DNA from: Fodinibius sp964490705 | GTDB taxonomy: Bacteria > Bacteroidota > Rhodothermia > Balneolales > Balneolaceae | NCBI GenBank assembly: GCA_964490705.1 | Contig: CAZBCG010000013.1 | Coordinates: forward strand, 14,104-78,103 | DNA: 64,000 nucleotides | Direction of reading: 5' to 3' | Part shown: positions 8,608 through 17,425 of the stretch, in pieces | Layout: every line of letters begins with the position of its first letter | Position numbering within the stretch: position 1 is the stretch's first letter | Notes under the pieces: model-generated | Databases searched by the model: none | The model's input: only the letters and a program-made list of their open reading frames with translations | What the model was told of the DNA's origin: nothing | Program-made: the position numbers and the translations under genes

Positions 8608-9309
8608 GTGAAACCCAAGCACAGCATATTATTAGTTGAGGACGAGGAAGAGTCGGCAGAAATGTTGGCGAACTTTCTTGATATGAATGACTATGAGGTT
8701 CTGGTGGCGCACGAAGGTAATCGTGCGCTGGAGCTTATTGAAGAACATGCCGGCGAAATTCACTTGGCGATCCTCGATATTATGGTTCCCAATGTGGATG
8801 GAAAAGAGATCTGCCGGCACATCCGTACACATCCTGTATTGAATGACATTCCCGTAATATTTTTGACGGCGAAAGACGAAGAGCAGGATGAAATTGAAGG
8901 CCTGGAGCTGGGCGCTGATGATTATATCCCCAAGCCGGCCAGCCTCAATTTGGTGAAAGCGCATGTAGAATCGCTGCTTCGGCGCCAGAATCCCCAGAAA
9001 GCCAACTGGCTGCAATACGGGGATACCTATCTCGATACCGATGCCAAAGAGCTGTACGTTGACGATGAAAAAATAGAGTTGACCTCCACCGAATACACCC
9101 TGATTGAATTGTTCTATAAGAACCCCAAGCGGGTATATACGCGGCAGGAAATTCTGGAGCATATTACCGAGGAAGACCGATTTGTGTTTGATCGCACTGT
9201 GGATGTACACGTCAAAAACCTGCGTCTTAAGATGGGCGAAGCCGGCGAAGTGATCAAAACCTATCGCGGTATTGGCTATGGCCTCAACCGCGAAATTGTG
9301 AAAGTGTGA
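8608..9309 (+). CDS. OmpR/PhoB-family response regulator
   Basis: 233 residues. The receiver domain (about 5-120) has acidic residues near VEDEEES, the phospho-acceptor Asp in HLAILDIMVPNVDG near residue 55, and a Lys in PKPAS near 112. A winged-helix DNA-binding domain (about 135-230) ends with the typical YRGIGYGLN. The start is GTG at 8608, preceded by an AAGAAAAAGG purine run. The partner histidine kinase follows after 80 bases. The target genes and stimulus are unknown. The stop codon abuts a degenerate CGCTGAT-type repeat. Confidence 0.96.
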   Translation: MKPKHSILLVEDEEESAEMLANFLDMNDYEVLVAHEGNRALELIEEHAGEIHLAILDIMVPNVDGKEICRHIRTHPVLNDIPVIFLTAKDEEQDEIEGLELGADDYIPKPASLNLVKAHVESLLRRQNPQKANWLQYGDTYLDTDAKELYVDDEKIELTSTEYTLIELFYKNPKRVYTRQEILEHITEEDRFVFDRTVDVHVKNLRLKMGEAGEVIKTYRGIGYGLNREIVKV

Positions 9310-9389
9310 CCGCTGATGAATCTGATGGCTTGGATTTATAACGCTGATTTTATGATCAGCTTAATCGAACAACTTGCTTAATCAGTGAT
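9307..9389. repeat. Family B' repeat (CGCTGAT type) between regulator and kinase genes
   Basis: The element starts at the regulator stop (TGACCGCTGATGAATCTGAT), contains GCTGATTTTATGATCAGC, and ends TTAATCAGTGAT at the kinase start. The same two ends flank the hemC-hemD gap, so it occupies the whole spacer. Confidence 0.6.
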
Positions 9390-10790
9390 ATGAGCATACG
9401 ATCGAAACTTGCCTGGACTTTTATCCTGCTGTTGATCTTTGGTATCACATCTATCAGCAGTTATTCAATTTTGTTCATCCGGGATTATCTGCTGGAGGAG
9501 GGCCGTATTGAGATGAAGCGCGATACTCAATGGCTGGCCGTAACCGTAGGCAATATGTCGAACGATGCTGAGTTTGACGCTCACTTTGCCGAGGCTGTCC
9601 GGACCTCCGGTTACCAGCTGGCGCTGTACGATTCTACAGGACAACTACTCAACGCATACTCCAACAGAGATACAACCCTGATTGCCCAAAATAGTCTTTC
9701 GGCGGGCATTATGGAAAGTCTCGATGCCCGTGGAAACCTGCCGTTGCTGCCTCGGAATACCGATTCTGAAGTGCTTGCCAGTTACATAGCGTTGCCCACA
9801 TCGGCCCAAAAAGCTCGATATTTGCAGGCTGCACAGCTTAAGAGTGAGATTTATGCCCCTATTAAAACCATCCGGTGGATTATCTATTACGGAATGTTTA
9901 TTTCCATCGGATTGGTCGTGATTGTCAGCATCTGGATGGCGCGCTACCTTACTAAACCCATTACCCAGATCAAAAATGCGGCACAGGATATCGCCGACGG
10001 CAATGTGGATCGTGATATTGATATTCAGCGAAGTGATGAATTCGGAATCCTGGCTGATTCGCTCGATCAGATGGCATCGAAGCTACGGGCCGATACCGAG
10101 CAGATTAAACAGTTTGCCGAGAAGCAGCGCCAGTTTTTTGCTGATATTACTCACGAAATTCGCAATCCGCTGCATACCATTTCCGGCGCGCTGGAGATGC
10201 TAGAGCTTGAGAATCTGTCTCTCGACAAAAAGCAACAATATATTCGTACTGCACAGAAACAAACCGATCGTATTTCGCGTTTGTTCAAAGATCTGAAGAC
10301 GCTACAGCGCTACGATTCTGACGAGTACTTTGTGGAATCGCAGGAGTTTGATCTGCTTCCTGTCGCAAAACATATAAAAGAATTGTATGCCGATAGAGCA
10401 GAGCAAAAAGATATTGCACTCGATATCGAAGAACGAAGCTGTAAGGTCGTGGGCGATCCCGGCAAAATTGAACAGGTGCTTGATAACTTGATTTCGAATG
10501 CCATCAAATATACCAATGAGGGCACCGTAAGTCTTCGGTACTCGTCCAATGATCAGTTTGCCAAGATCAAAGTGGAAGACAGCGGCATCGGTATTTCGAA
10601 TGAGCACCTCAACCGGTTGTTTGATCGTTTTTATCGTACCGATAAAGCCCGCTCGCGCGACAAAGGAGGCACAGGACTTGGCCTGGCGGTTGTGAAGAGT
10701 ATTCTCAGTGCTCACAACACCGACATCAATGTCGAAAGCCAGACGGGCCAAGGTACCCGCTTTTGGTTTACCCTGCCGACGAGCTCTTAA
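9390..10790 (+). CDS. HAMP-containing sensor histidine kinase
   Basis: 466 residues with two membrane segments (about 8-28 and 160-182) bracketing a periplasmic sensor of about 130 residues. A HAMP domain (about 185-235) is followed by HisKA, with the phospho-acceptor in ADITHEIRNPLHTISG near residue 255, then HATPase_c with DNLISNAIKYTNEG, DSGIGIS and GGTGLGLAVVKSI. It pairs with the OmpR-type regulator just upstream. The sensor region has no domain I recognise. The gene stops before the repeat-bearing hemH upstream region and is probably not part of the heme operon. Confidence 0.95.
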   Translation: MSIRSKLAWTFILLLIFGITSISSYSILFIRDYLLEEGRIEMKRDTQWLAVTVGNMSNDAEFDAHFAEAVRTSGYQLALYDSTGQLLNAYSNRDTTLIAQNSLSAGIMESLDARGNLPLLPRNTDSEVLASYIALPTSAQKARYLQAAQLKSEIYAPIKTIRWIIYYGMFISIGLVVIVSIWMARYLTKPITQIKNAAQDIADGNVDRDIDIQRSDEFGILADSLDQMASKLRADTEQIKQFAEKQRQFFADITHEIRNPLHTISGALEMLELENLSLDKKQQYIRTAQKQTDRISRLFKDLKTLQRYDSDEYFVESQEFDLLPVAKHIKELYADRAEQKDIALDIEERSCKVVGDPGKIEQVLDNLISNAIKYTNEGTVSLRYSSNDQFAKIKVEDSGIGISNEHLNRLFDRFYRTDKARSRDKGGTGLGLAVVKSILSAHNTDINVESQTGQGTRFWFTLPTSS

Positions 10791-10842
10791 GGCGTTATCC
10801 GCTTTTTGAAGCATCCAGGCTTAAAAGTTGTTTTCTGGACCA

Positions 10843-10865
10843 GTGAGAAGCGCTACGCTTCTCAC
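10843..10865. repeat. Family E palindrome, copy 1
   Basis: GTGAGAAGCG and CGCTTCTCAC pair perfectly around CTA. The core AAGCGCTACGCTT is a variant of the AAGCGTCCACGCTT core seen in the other copies. A second GCGTAG unit follows directly. Confidence 0.75.
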
Positions 10866-10946
10866 AGCGTAGTGGATTACTTTGAACCAAATAAAACTCG
10901 AGAACATCAGCTTTACTCATCGGGCATAGAATTATATGCGAAGCCC

Positions 10947-10966
10947 AATAGACTCATTCTAAATAA
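10947..10966. promoter_or_regulatory. Candidate Fur-like operator upstream of hemH
   Basis: TAGA-CTCAT-TCTA inverted repeat followed by AATAA, the same architecture as the boxes at 27259-27281 and 34845-34867. It lies about 145 bases before the hemH start, further than a typical repressor site, so the call is tentative. Confidence 0.35.
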
Positions 10967-11060
10967 AATTGCCCGCCTTTTCTTCAAACTTCCTTCACAA
11001 AGAATGGATTTCTTTACCATGATGATTATGAGCATGAAGCTCATCTCATCATAACCAAAC

Positions 11061-11087
11061 TTTGAACTGTATTCTCCGCTTTATTTT
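11061..11087 (+). promoter_or_regulatory. Candidate hemH promoter (Bacteroidota -33/-7 type)
   Basis: TTG at 11061-11063 and TATTTTG at 11081-11087 are separated by 17 bases, close to the TTG-N17-23-TAnnTTTG pattern of the group. The predicted transcript would start about 15 bases before the hemH ATG. Confidence 0.4.
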
Positions 11088-11108
11088 GGAGATCAATCAC
11101 AAGAATTA

Positions 11109-12230
11109 ATGTCAGACGAGAAACGAATCGGCGTCGTGTTAATGAATATGGGTGGTCCTACCGCCGATTATGCCGTGCGTCCCTTTTTGTATAATCTTTT
11201 CCGTGATCATGATATCATCAAGATGGGCGGAGGTAAATTTCAGGACTTTTTTGCAAAAATTATTTCCAAGTTCCGTGCACCCAATGTGCAGGAAGATTAT
11301 GAAGAGATCAACGGTTGCCCCAAGGGCTGTATGGGCAACAAGCACTGCCTGAATCGCAAAAATAGTATTACCTCAACGTGCTGTTCACCCATCAACAGTT
11401 TGACCGAAAAGCAGCGGCGCGGGCTGGAGAAGCACCTCAAAAATATTATGCCCGACGATCAGTTTGTAAAAGTTTATACCTGCATGCGATACTGGCTGCC
11501 CTTTGCAGAGACGACCCTCGAAGATATGGAAGAAGATGGCATCACGCATGCGGTGATGGTGCCGCTGTATCCCCAGTTTTCGTGGACAACTACCGGCAGC
11601 AGTTATCGTGACTGGGAAACGAAACGCGATGAGAAATTTGGTGACGATACCCCGTGGAAGGAATTTCATGTAAAGAACTACCATCTCGATGAGAATTATC
11701 TGTCAGCAATGAACGATCGAATCGACGAAGCGCTGGCCGAGATGGATGATGAAACTCGCAATAAAACCCACTTCATTTTCAGCGCGCACGGTACGCCCAT
11801 GCTCGAGGTCGAAAGCGGGGATCCTTATACGAATGAAATCAACCAGACCATGGAAGCAATAATGGAGATGCGCGATTATGATCATGATTACTGGTTGGGA
11901 TATCAGTCGAAGGTTGGTCCGCAGAAATGGACGCAGCCCAATACTGCGGAGCTGGTCGAGCGTCATATTGAGTACGGAATCAAGAACTTTTTGATGATTC
12001 CCGTTGCCTTTGTGACTGATCACGTGGAGACGCTCTTTGAACTCGGGATTGAGCTGGTTGAAGATCTCGAAGAGGATGGATACGATTTTGAGAATATTAA
12101 AGTAATGGAAGGCATCAACGATCATCCCAAGTATATTCAGGCGCTTGCCGATCAGGTGCTGAGCAAGCTTGATCATGAAGTGGCATTGCATTTAGAATCA
12201 GAACAATCGCAAAAAGTTTCTGCCGAATAG
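11109..12230 (+). CDS. hemH: Ferrochelatase with internal cysteine-rich insertion
   Basis: Inserts ferrous iron into protoporphyrin IX. The 373-residue protein has the N-terminal VVLMNMGGPT, catalytic His227 in FSAHGTPM, and Glu307 in DHVETLFELGIE. Residues 69-97 are unusual: where most ferrochelatases have a short glycine-serine loop, this one has five cysteines (70, 74, 80, 91, 92) in a basic insertion. A class of bacterial ferrochelatases is known to hold a [2Fe-2S] cluster through an internal cysteine segment, and this resembles it, so I infer a cluster. hemA starts at the next base after the stop, so the two are translationally coupled. It heads the hem operon. Confidence 0.96.
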   Translation: MSDEKRIGVVLMNMGGPTADYAVRPFLYNLFRDHDIIKMGGGKFQDFFAKIISKFRAPNVQEDYEEINGCPKGCMGNKHCLNRKNSITSTCCSPINSLTEKQRRGLEKHLKNIMPDDQFVKVYTCMRYWLPFAETTLEDMEEDGITHAVMVPLYPQFSWTTTGSSYRDWETKRDEKFGDDTPWKEFHVKNYHLDENYLSAMNDRIDEALAEMDDETRNKTHFIFSAHGTPMLEVESGDPYTNEINQTMEAIMEMRDYDHDYWLGYQSKVGPQKWTQPNTAELVERHIEYGIKNFLMIPVAFVTDHVETLFELGIELVEDLEEDGYDFENIKVMEGINDHPKYIQALADQVLSKLDHEVALHLESEQSQKVSAE

Positions 12231-13496
12231 ATGGCAACAGATCGTCCTCAAATATCGGATTTTTGTGCAGTGGGTGTCAATCACTGGGAGGCCTCTATTG
12301 ATGTGCGCGAACGTTTTAGTTTAAGCGATGCGCAGAAGAAAGAGCTGATCAACGGCGCCAAGCGTGAAGGTATTGAGAGTTTGTTTGTGGTCTCGACCTG
12401 TAATCGAACCGAGATTTTTGCGCAGGATGTTTCTCAGCAAGAACTCATCCGCCTGCTGGTAACTTATTCCAATGCTTCGCTGGAAGAGTTCCATAACTAC
12501 GGATTTGAAAAAGAAGGTCAACGTGCGGCAGAACATCTGTTCCAGGTGACCGTGGGACTTGACTCCCAGATTTTGGGTGATGTTCAGGTTGTCAACCAGG
12601 TAAAAGAGGGATACGAACTGGCCAGCGAGATGGATGCTGTGGGCGGAGAACTTCATCGGCTGATGCAGCACGTATTTCGTGCCCATAAGCGATCGCGCAA
12701 CGAAACGTCTCTTGGAGAAGGCGCTGCGACGACGGCCTATGCAGCGGTAAAATTTGCTGTTGAAACCTTTGACAATCTGAAGGACAAAAATATTTTGCTG
12801 GTTGGTACCGGAAAAATCGGCAAGGTGACCTGCAAGAACTTGATTAATCTCGGTGCTAAGAAGCTGACGCTTATTAATCGTACTCGTGACCGAGCTGAGT
12901 TCGTAGCCGATAAGTTTGATCTGCAAGTGGCTGATATGGAGCAGTTGCCCGATCAAATTGCCGAAGCCGATCTGATTATCGTAGCTACCGGTGCCAAAGA
13001 GCCGGTTGTTACGCTCAACGATATGAAGCCGTCGATCTTAAATCCCGATTTCAAAGTGATGGTGGATATGTCGGTGCCGCGCAATATTGATCCCGAAATC
13101 GGTGATCTGGACTTTGTAGATCTGGCCAATATGGATTTTCTGACAGATGTCACCGACGAGGCCTATCGCAAACGCGAAGAAAATATCCCACTGGTTAAGA
13201 AAATTATTGACGATGAGCTGACCGATTACAAAAATTGGCTCAGCAAACAAAAAGTCGTGCCAACGATCAAAGCGCTGACGAGCAAGTTTGATACCATCCG
13301 CGAAGACGAGTTTGAGTTTTTTAAGAACAAGATATCCGAGACAGATAAAGATAAAGTTGAGAATCTGACACGTCGCATTGTCAATAAAATTGCTGCTTAC
13401 TCCATCGAGCACCTGCGTGATCATCACGAATCGGAACAGGTGACGAAAGTTGTAAACGACATGTTCAAGCTCGAAACCAAACCCAACGATGAGTAA
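12231..13496 (+). CDS. hemA: Glutamyl-tRNA reductase
   Basis: Reduces glutamyl-tRNA(Glu) to glutamate-1-semialdehyde, the first step of C5 heme synthesis. The 421 residues include nucleophile Cys57 in VSTCNRTEIF, the QILGDVQV segment near 119 (family consensus QILGQVK), an NADPH-binding Rossmann part with LVGTGKIGKV near 200, and a C-terminal helical dimerisation domain. Spacing to hemH is zero, and the 3' end overlaps hemC by 8 bases. The C5 route is confirmed by hemL in the same operon, so no ALA synthase is expected. Confidence 0.97.
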   Translation: MATDRPQISDFCAVGVNHWEASIDVRERFSLSDAQKKELINGAKREGIESLFVVSTCNRTEIFAQDVSQQELIRLLVTYSNASLEEFHNYGFEKEGQRAAEHLFQVTVGLDSQILGDVQVVNQVKEGYELASEMDAVGGELHRLMQHVFRAHKRSRNETSLGEGAATTAYAAVKFAVETFDNLKDKNILLVGTGKIGKVTCKNLINLGAKKLTLINRTRDRAEFVADKFDLQVADMEQLPDQIAEADLIIVATGAKEPVVTLNDMKPSILNPDFKVMVDMSVPRNIDPEIGDLDFVDLANMDFLTDVTDEAYRKREENIPLVKKIIDDELTDYKNWLSKQKVVPTIKALTSKFDTIREDEFEFFKNKISETDKDKVENLTRRIVNKIAAYSIEHLRDHHESEQVTKVVNDMFKLETKPNDE

Positions 13497-14409
13497 GCAG
13501 AAAACAATTCGCATTGGTACTCGTGACAGTCAGCTGGCAACGTGGCAGGCCAAACAGGTAGCCGCCCAATTAGAAGAGTTTGGTCATAAAACAGAGCTTA
13601 TTTTTGTGAAATCCGAAGGGGATATCGACTTGACGACCCCGCTTACGGAGATGGGCGGCAAGGGGGTGTTTACGAAAGCCCTTGATGACGCTCAGCTCAA
13701 TGACGAGATTGATATTGCTGTCCATTCCTTTAAGGATTTACCTACCGAGAATCCGTTGCCACTCAAAGTTGCTGCAATCATGGAGCGTGCCGATGCTCGA
13801 GATTCGTTGGTAGCTCCCGACGGTACCGATTTTTTGGATGATCCTGATTACAAAGCGACTATTGCCACAAGCAGTAACCGACGTCGTGCGCAGTGGCTGA
13901 ATCGTTATCCCAATCATGAAGTTGTAAACATCCGTGGAAACGTAAATACCCGTCTCGAAAAAGTAGAGAAAAACGACTGGGACGGAGCTATTTTTGCAGC
14001 GGCCGGATTGGAACGTATCGATCTCGGTCATCATATAAGCGAATACCTGGATTGGATGGTTTCGGCAGCGGCTCAGGGAGCGATGGCGGTGATGATCCGC
14101 GAAGATGATGCTGAGATGGAAGAGATTATATCGAAGCTAAATCACGATGAAACGGCCCTTTGTACAACCATTGAGCGAGATTTTTTGCATGATATGGAAG
14201 CGGGTTGCAGTGCGCCCGTTGGAGCTTATGCTTTTATTGAAGAAGAGCAAGTTCATTTTAAGGCCGTTGCCTTGACACTTGATGGCAGTGAGCGGTACGA
14301 CTTTGAGGAAAAGGTATCGGTTGGTGAAGCCGGTGAGCTTGGTCATTCTGCAGCACAAGCACTGCTTGCGGAAGGAGCTATCAAAGTGATTGATGAAATG
14401 AAATCGTAA
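13489..14409 (+). CDS. hemC: Porphobilinogen deaminase (hydroxymethylbilane synthase)
   Basis: Polymerises four porphobilinogens into hydroxymethylbilane. The 306 residues include RIGTRDSQLATWQ at the N-terminus, HSFKDLPT (79-86), RGNVNTRL (149-156) and the dipyrromethane-cofactor attachment Cys240 in MEAGCSAPVG. It overlaps the hemA end by 8 bases. The stop codon TAA at 14407-14409 is followed without a gap by a CGCAGATGAAT repeat arm that fills the spacer to hemD. Confidence 0.97.
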   Translation: MSKQKTIRIGTRDSQLATWQAKQVAAQLEEFGHKTELIFVKSEGDIDLTTPLTEMGGKGVFTKALDDAQLNDEIDIAVHSFKDLPTENPLPLKVAAIMERADARDSLVAPDGTDFLDDPDYKATIATSSNRRRAQWLNRYPNHEVVNIRGNVNTRLEKVEKNDWDGAIFAAAGLERIDLGHHISEYLDWMVSAAAQGAMAVMIREDDAEMEEIISKLNHDETALCTTIERDFLHDMEAGCSAPVGAYAFIEEEQVHFKAVALTLDGSERYDFEEKVSVGEAGELGHSAAQALLAEGAIKVIDEMKS

Positions 14410-14556
14410 CGCAGATGAATCAGATTACATCGCTGAAATTGATAAATCAGCGAAATTAAAAGCTTGATGTCATGCTGAATTCATTTCAGCATCTGTTAAA
14501 TAGAAATGCAAATAGATCCTGAAACAAGTTCAGGATGACATGTTAATCAGTGATCA
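14407..14556. repeat. Family B' repeat between hemC and hemD, interrupted by a family A element
   Basis: The left part runs from the hemC stop: TAACGCAGATGAATCAGAT, then CGCTGA/TCAGCG hairpin arms at 14431-14452. The right end is TTAATCAGTGAT just before hemD. The same ends occur in the 9307-9389 spacer without the interruption, so the family A copy 3 (14467-14541) appears nested inside. Confidence 0.55.
14467..14541. repeat. Family A palindromic repeat, copy 3
   Basis: ATGTCATGCTGAATTCA and TTTCAGCATCT make the first hairpin; AGATCCTGAAACAAG and TTCAGGATGACAT make the second. The outer ATGTCA and TGACAT ends are inverted. Nested within the family B' spacer element. Confidence 0.88.
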
Positions 14557-15294
14557 ATGAGACAAGACAAACGAAATATTTTAGTCACGCGACCTTTGTC
14601 TGCACAGCAGTTTGAATATGCTCGTATTCTGGGACTGGAGCCTATTATTGAGCCGGCTCTGCAGTTCAACTTCCCTGATTACTGGGATAGCGTACTTAAA
14701 GTGATTAATGAAAATCTAAAATCGGACTGGATTTTCACCAGCACCAACGGTGTAAAAGCGTTGAAGGAGCTGATGAATGCAGGCCTGCAGGTGCGTCCCG
14801 AAGTGCAACTTTTTGCGGTAGGATCAAAAACACAGGAAGCGCTGCAGGATTTAGGGCTCGATGCCAAAATTCCAAGAACGCAGGATGGGAAGCATCTGGC
14901 AGAGCTGATTATTGAAGAAGGGAAAATAAATTCTGTGATCTATTTTCACGGAAATCTCAGCCGGGATGAGATGACTGAGCGCCTTGGGGATGATGGCATC
15001 GAAGTGCTTGAGCTGGAAGTGTATGAAACCATTATTAATCCGGTGGAAATACCACGAGAGCACATCAGTGGAATTCTGTTTTACAGTCCCAGTGCGGTGG
15101 AAGGATTTGCCCAAGGCACTGGTTTTGATGATGAGCTTCCATCCTTGTTTGCGATTGGTCCCACGACTGCCAAAGCGCTGAAAAAACATACTAATCAGCA
15201 TGTAGAAATTGCTAAGCAACCCGACACTGAAGTGCTTTTACGCACTACCGCTGACTATATTTTTAACAAAGAAAGTACAGAAGCCGCGGATTAG
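14557..15294 (+). CDS. hemD: Uroporphyrinogen-III synthase
   Basis: Closes hydroxymethylbilane with inversion of ring D. The 245-residue protein has the two-lobed HemD pattern: ILVTRPLSAQQFEYA at the N-terminus, DWIFTSTNGVKAL near 52, YFHGNLSRDEM near 130, VYETI near 155, and GILFYSPSAVEGF plus FAIGPTTAKAL toward the end. Position between hemC and hemE supports the call for this weakly conserved family. The last codons (Ala-Ala-Asp-stop, GCCGCGGATTAG) lie inside a family B repeat, so the native C-terminus was probably remodelled. A second HemD-like gene lies at 38131-38874. Confidence 0.92.
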   Translation: MRQDKRNILVTRPLSAQQFEYARILGLEPIIEPALQFNFPDYWDSVLKVINENLKSDWIFTSTNGVKALKELMNAGLQVRPEVQLFAVGSKTQEALQDLGLDAKIPRTQDGKHLAELIIEEGKINSVIYFHGNLSRDEMTERLGDDGIEVLELEVYETIINPVEIPREHISGILFYSPSAVEGFAQGTGFDDELPSLFAIGPTTAKALKKHTNQHVEIAKQPDTEVLLRTTADYIFNKESTEAAD

Positions 15295-15342
15295 CACAGG
15301 TTGAAACGGATAAAGTTGTATTAATCCATGTAGATCTGCGGC
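15283..15342. repeat. Family B repeat overlapping the hemD stop codon
   Basis: Left arm GCCGCGGATTAGCACAG, right arm GTAGATCTGCGGC, with ACGGATAAA and TTAATCCATG in between. This is an imperfect palindrome of 60 bases. Its first 12 bases encode the last three residues and stop of hemD. Confidence 0.85.
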
Positions 15343-15359
15343 CATATCAAGAAGTATTT

Positions 15360-16409
15360 ATGAACAACGATTTTCCTGAACTTAAAAACGATTTATTACT
15401 CCGAACACTTCGCGGCGAAGAAGTGGAACGTCCACCGGTATGGATGATGCGTCAGGCCGGACGTTACCTGCCGCAGTACATGAAGCTTCGCAAGAAATAT
15501 ACGTTTTTTGAACGCGTGGAAACGCCCGAGTTGGCTTGTGAAATCACCATTCAGCCTATCGACGAACTGGAACCGGATGCTGCTATTATTTTTTCTGATA
15601 TACTGACGATCCCGCAAGCGTTGGGCATTGATGTGGATCTGGTGAAAGGAAAAGGTCCGGTGATGGATAATCCCATCCGCAGTGTGGATGATGCGTTTTC
15701 AATTTTGGCTGAGGATATTCCAGAGAAACTTAATCACGTAATGGAGGCGATTACATTAACCCGCAACGAACTCAACGGACGCGTGCCGTTGATTGGTTTT
15801 GCCGGGGCACCGTGGACGCTCTTTTGCTACATGGTACAGGGCGAAGGCTCCAAGAATTTTGCGAAGGCCAAGGCGTTTATGTATCAGCACCCGGATGCGG
15901 CCAAGCATGTGATGAAAGAGCTAACCAAGGCAACAATTGATTATTTGAAAGCACAGATCGAGGCAGGTGCCCAGGTCCTACAGCTGTTCGATTCTTGGTC
16001 TGGTTTGCTGGGCCCCGAGGATTTTAACGAGTGGGCGATGCCGCATTTGATGGAAATTTGTGACGCTATTGATGAGGTACCGGTTATTCTGTTTGCCAAA
16101 GGCAGTTGGTATGCGCTGGAACGACTCAGTTTTAAAAGTAATGCCTCGGCACTGGGGCTCGATTGGACAATTACTCCTGAATACGGACGTGATGCTACGC
16201 GCGGAGATGTCGTGCTGCAGGGCAATTTTGATCCCTCAAAACTGATGATGCCACAAGATGAAATTCGTCGCCAGACCAAGCGCATGATCGACCGCTTTGG
16301 CCCGCAAAAATACATCGCCAATTTAGGGCACGGAATTTTGCCGAACATTCCCGTAGATAACGCCCGCGTTTTCGTTGAAACGGTAAAAGAATACGGGGCC
16401 GCGGATTAA
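15360..16409 (+). CDS. hemE: Uroporphyrinogen decarboxylase
   Basis: Decarboxylates the four acetate side chains of uroporphyrinogen III to give coproporphyrinogen III. The 349 residues contain the family signatures PPVWMMRQAGRYLPQY (near 25-40) and GFAGAPWTLFCYM (near 147), the ILTIPQALG region, and a C-terminal NLGHGILPNIP. The length is normal. The last residues Ala-Ala-Asp and the stop TAA come from a family B repeat, as in hemD and hemF. It sits in order between hemD and hemF. Confidence 0.97.
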   Translation: MNNDFPELKNDLLLRTLRGEEVERPPVWMMRQAGRYLPQYMKLRKKYTFFERVETPELACEITIQPIDELEPDAAIIFSDILTIPQALGIDVDLVKGKGPVMDNPIRSVDDAFSILAEDIPEKLNHVMEAITLTRNELNGRVPLIGFAGAPWTLFCYMVQGEGSKNFAKAKAFMYQHPDAAKHVMKELTKATIDYLKAQIEAGAQVLQLFDSWSGLLGPEDFNEWAMPHLMEICDAIDEVPVILFAKGSWYALERLSFKSNASALGLDWTITPEYGRDATRGDVVLQGNFDPSKLMMPQDEIRRQTKRMIDRFGPQKYIANLGHGILPNIPVDNARVFVETVKEYGAAD

Positions 16410-16458
16410 CGCAGATAGGCACGGATAAAATCTGTTTAAATCCGTGTAAAGCTGCGGC
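16398..16458. repeat. Family B repeat overlapping the hemE stop codon
   Basis: GCCGCGGATTAACGCAGAT at the left, CACGGATAAA and TTTAAATCCGTG in the middle, GCTGCGGC at the right. The first 12 bases supply Ala-Ala-Asp-stop of hemE. Confidence 0.87.
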
Positions 16459-16474
16459 TAGTAAATATTTATTT

Positions 16475-17425
16475 ATGAACAAGGACAGCATTAAAAATTG
16501 GTTTAAATCATACATCCAAAATCTGCAGGATGAAATCTGTGATTGTCTTGAAGATTTTGAACCCAAAGCTCGATTCCGCCACGACGACTGGGATCGCGAT
16601 GGCGGTGGCGGCGGACATACGCGCGTCATCGAAAAAGGCGATGTTTTTGAAAAAGGTGGCGTCAATATATCCAGCGTGCACGGTGAATTGCCTGAACTTA
16701 TTCGCAACCGATTTGAGGTTGAACAGGGCTGGTTCTGGGCGGGCGGACTTTCGCTCGTGCTCCATCCGCAAAGCCCAATGGTTCCGACAGTACATGCTAA
16801 CTATCGCTATTTTGAGCTCTATGATGACGCCGGGATGAACGAGGTGCGCGACCAATGGTTTGGCGGCGGCGCAGATTTGACGCCCTATTATCTGTGGGAT
16901 GAAGATGCCGTGCATTTCCACCAAGTGCTGAAAGCCGCCTGTGATAAACATGGCAAGGAATTATATCCCCGGTTTAAAAAAGAATGCGACGAGTATTTTT
17001 ATAACGATCACCGGTCAGAAGGGCGCGGAATCGGCGGATTGTTTTTTGATTATCTGCGTCCCACAGAAGAGCGATCGGCCGAAGATTGGTACCATTTTAC
17101 AACTGAGGTGGGCGATGCTTTTCTGGATAGTTATCTGCCTATTGTTGAACGACGTAAAGATGAGTCATATACCGAGCGTCAGAAATACTTCCAGGAAATA
17201 CGTCGCGGCCGATATGTAGAGTTTAATTTGATCCACGATCGTGGTACTTTATTTGGTCTGAAAACGGACGGGCGGACCGAATCAATTTTGATGAGTTTGC
17301 CGCCGCAGGTCCGCTGGGATTATGATTTTGAGATCGAGGAAGGCAGTCGTGAGGCGTATCTTCTAAATCGACTTAAAAATCCTATTGATTGGATTGAATA
17401 CAGTGAAAAAGAAGCCACAGATTAG
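16475..17425 (+). CDS. hemF: Oxygen-dependent coproporphyrinogen III oxidase
   Basis: Oxidatively decarboxylates coproporphyrinogen III to protoporphyrinogen IX using O2. The 316 residues carry WFGGGADLTPYYL (near 128-140), HANYRYFE near 109, and KKECDEYFYNDHR before the GIGGLFFDYL signature. A TERQKYFQEIRRGRYVEFNL segment with the substrate-binding RRGRYVEFNL motif lies near 240-255. The length is typical. Use of HemF rather than the radical SAM HemN fits an aerobic organism; hemN is not in the window. The end (Ala-Thr-Asp-stop) is formed by a family B repeat. Confidence 0.97.
   Translation: MNKDSIKNWFKSYIQNLQDEICDCLEDFEPKARFRHDDWDRDGGGGGHTRVIEKGDVFEKGGVNISSVHGELPELIRNRFEVEQGWFWAGGLSLVLHPQSPMVPTVHANYRYFELYDDAGMNEVRDQWFGGGADLTPYYLWDEDAVHFHQVLKAACDKHGKELYPRFKKECDEYFYNDHRSEGRGIGGLFFDYLRPTEERSAEDWYHFTTEVGDAFLDSYLPIVERRKDESYTERQKYFQEIRRGRYVEFNLIHDRGTLFGLKTDGRTESILMSLPPQVRWDYDFEIEEGSREAYLLNRLKNPIDWIEYSEKEATD

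Larger units (their letters stand above)
10791..11108. other. Spacer between kinase gene and hemH
   Basis: A 318-base gene-free region holding a family E palindrome (10843-10865), a Fur-like inverted repeat (10947-10966) and a candidate hemH promoter (11061-11087). An 82-codon open frame at 10806-11054 runs through the palindrome and is not believed to be a gene. Confidence 0.6.

Noticed and set aside
10806..11054. 82-codon plus-strand frame before hemH
   Set aside because: It runs through a family E palindrome and a Fur-like box, has no family resemblance and no ribosome binding site.
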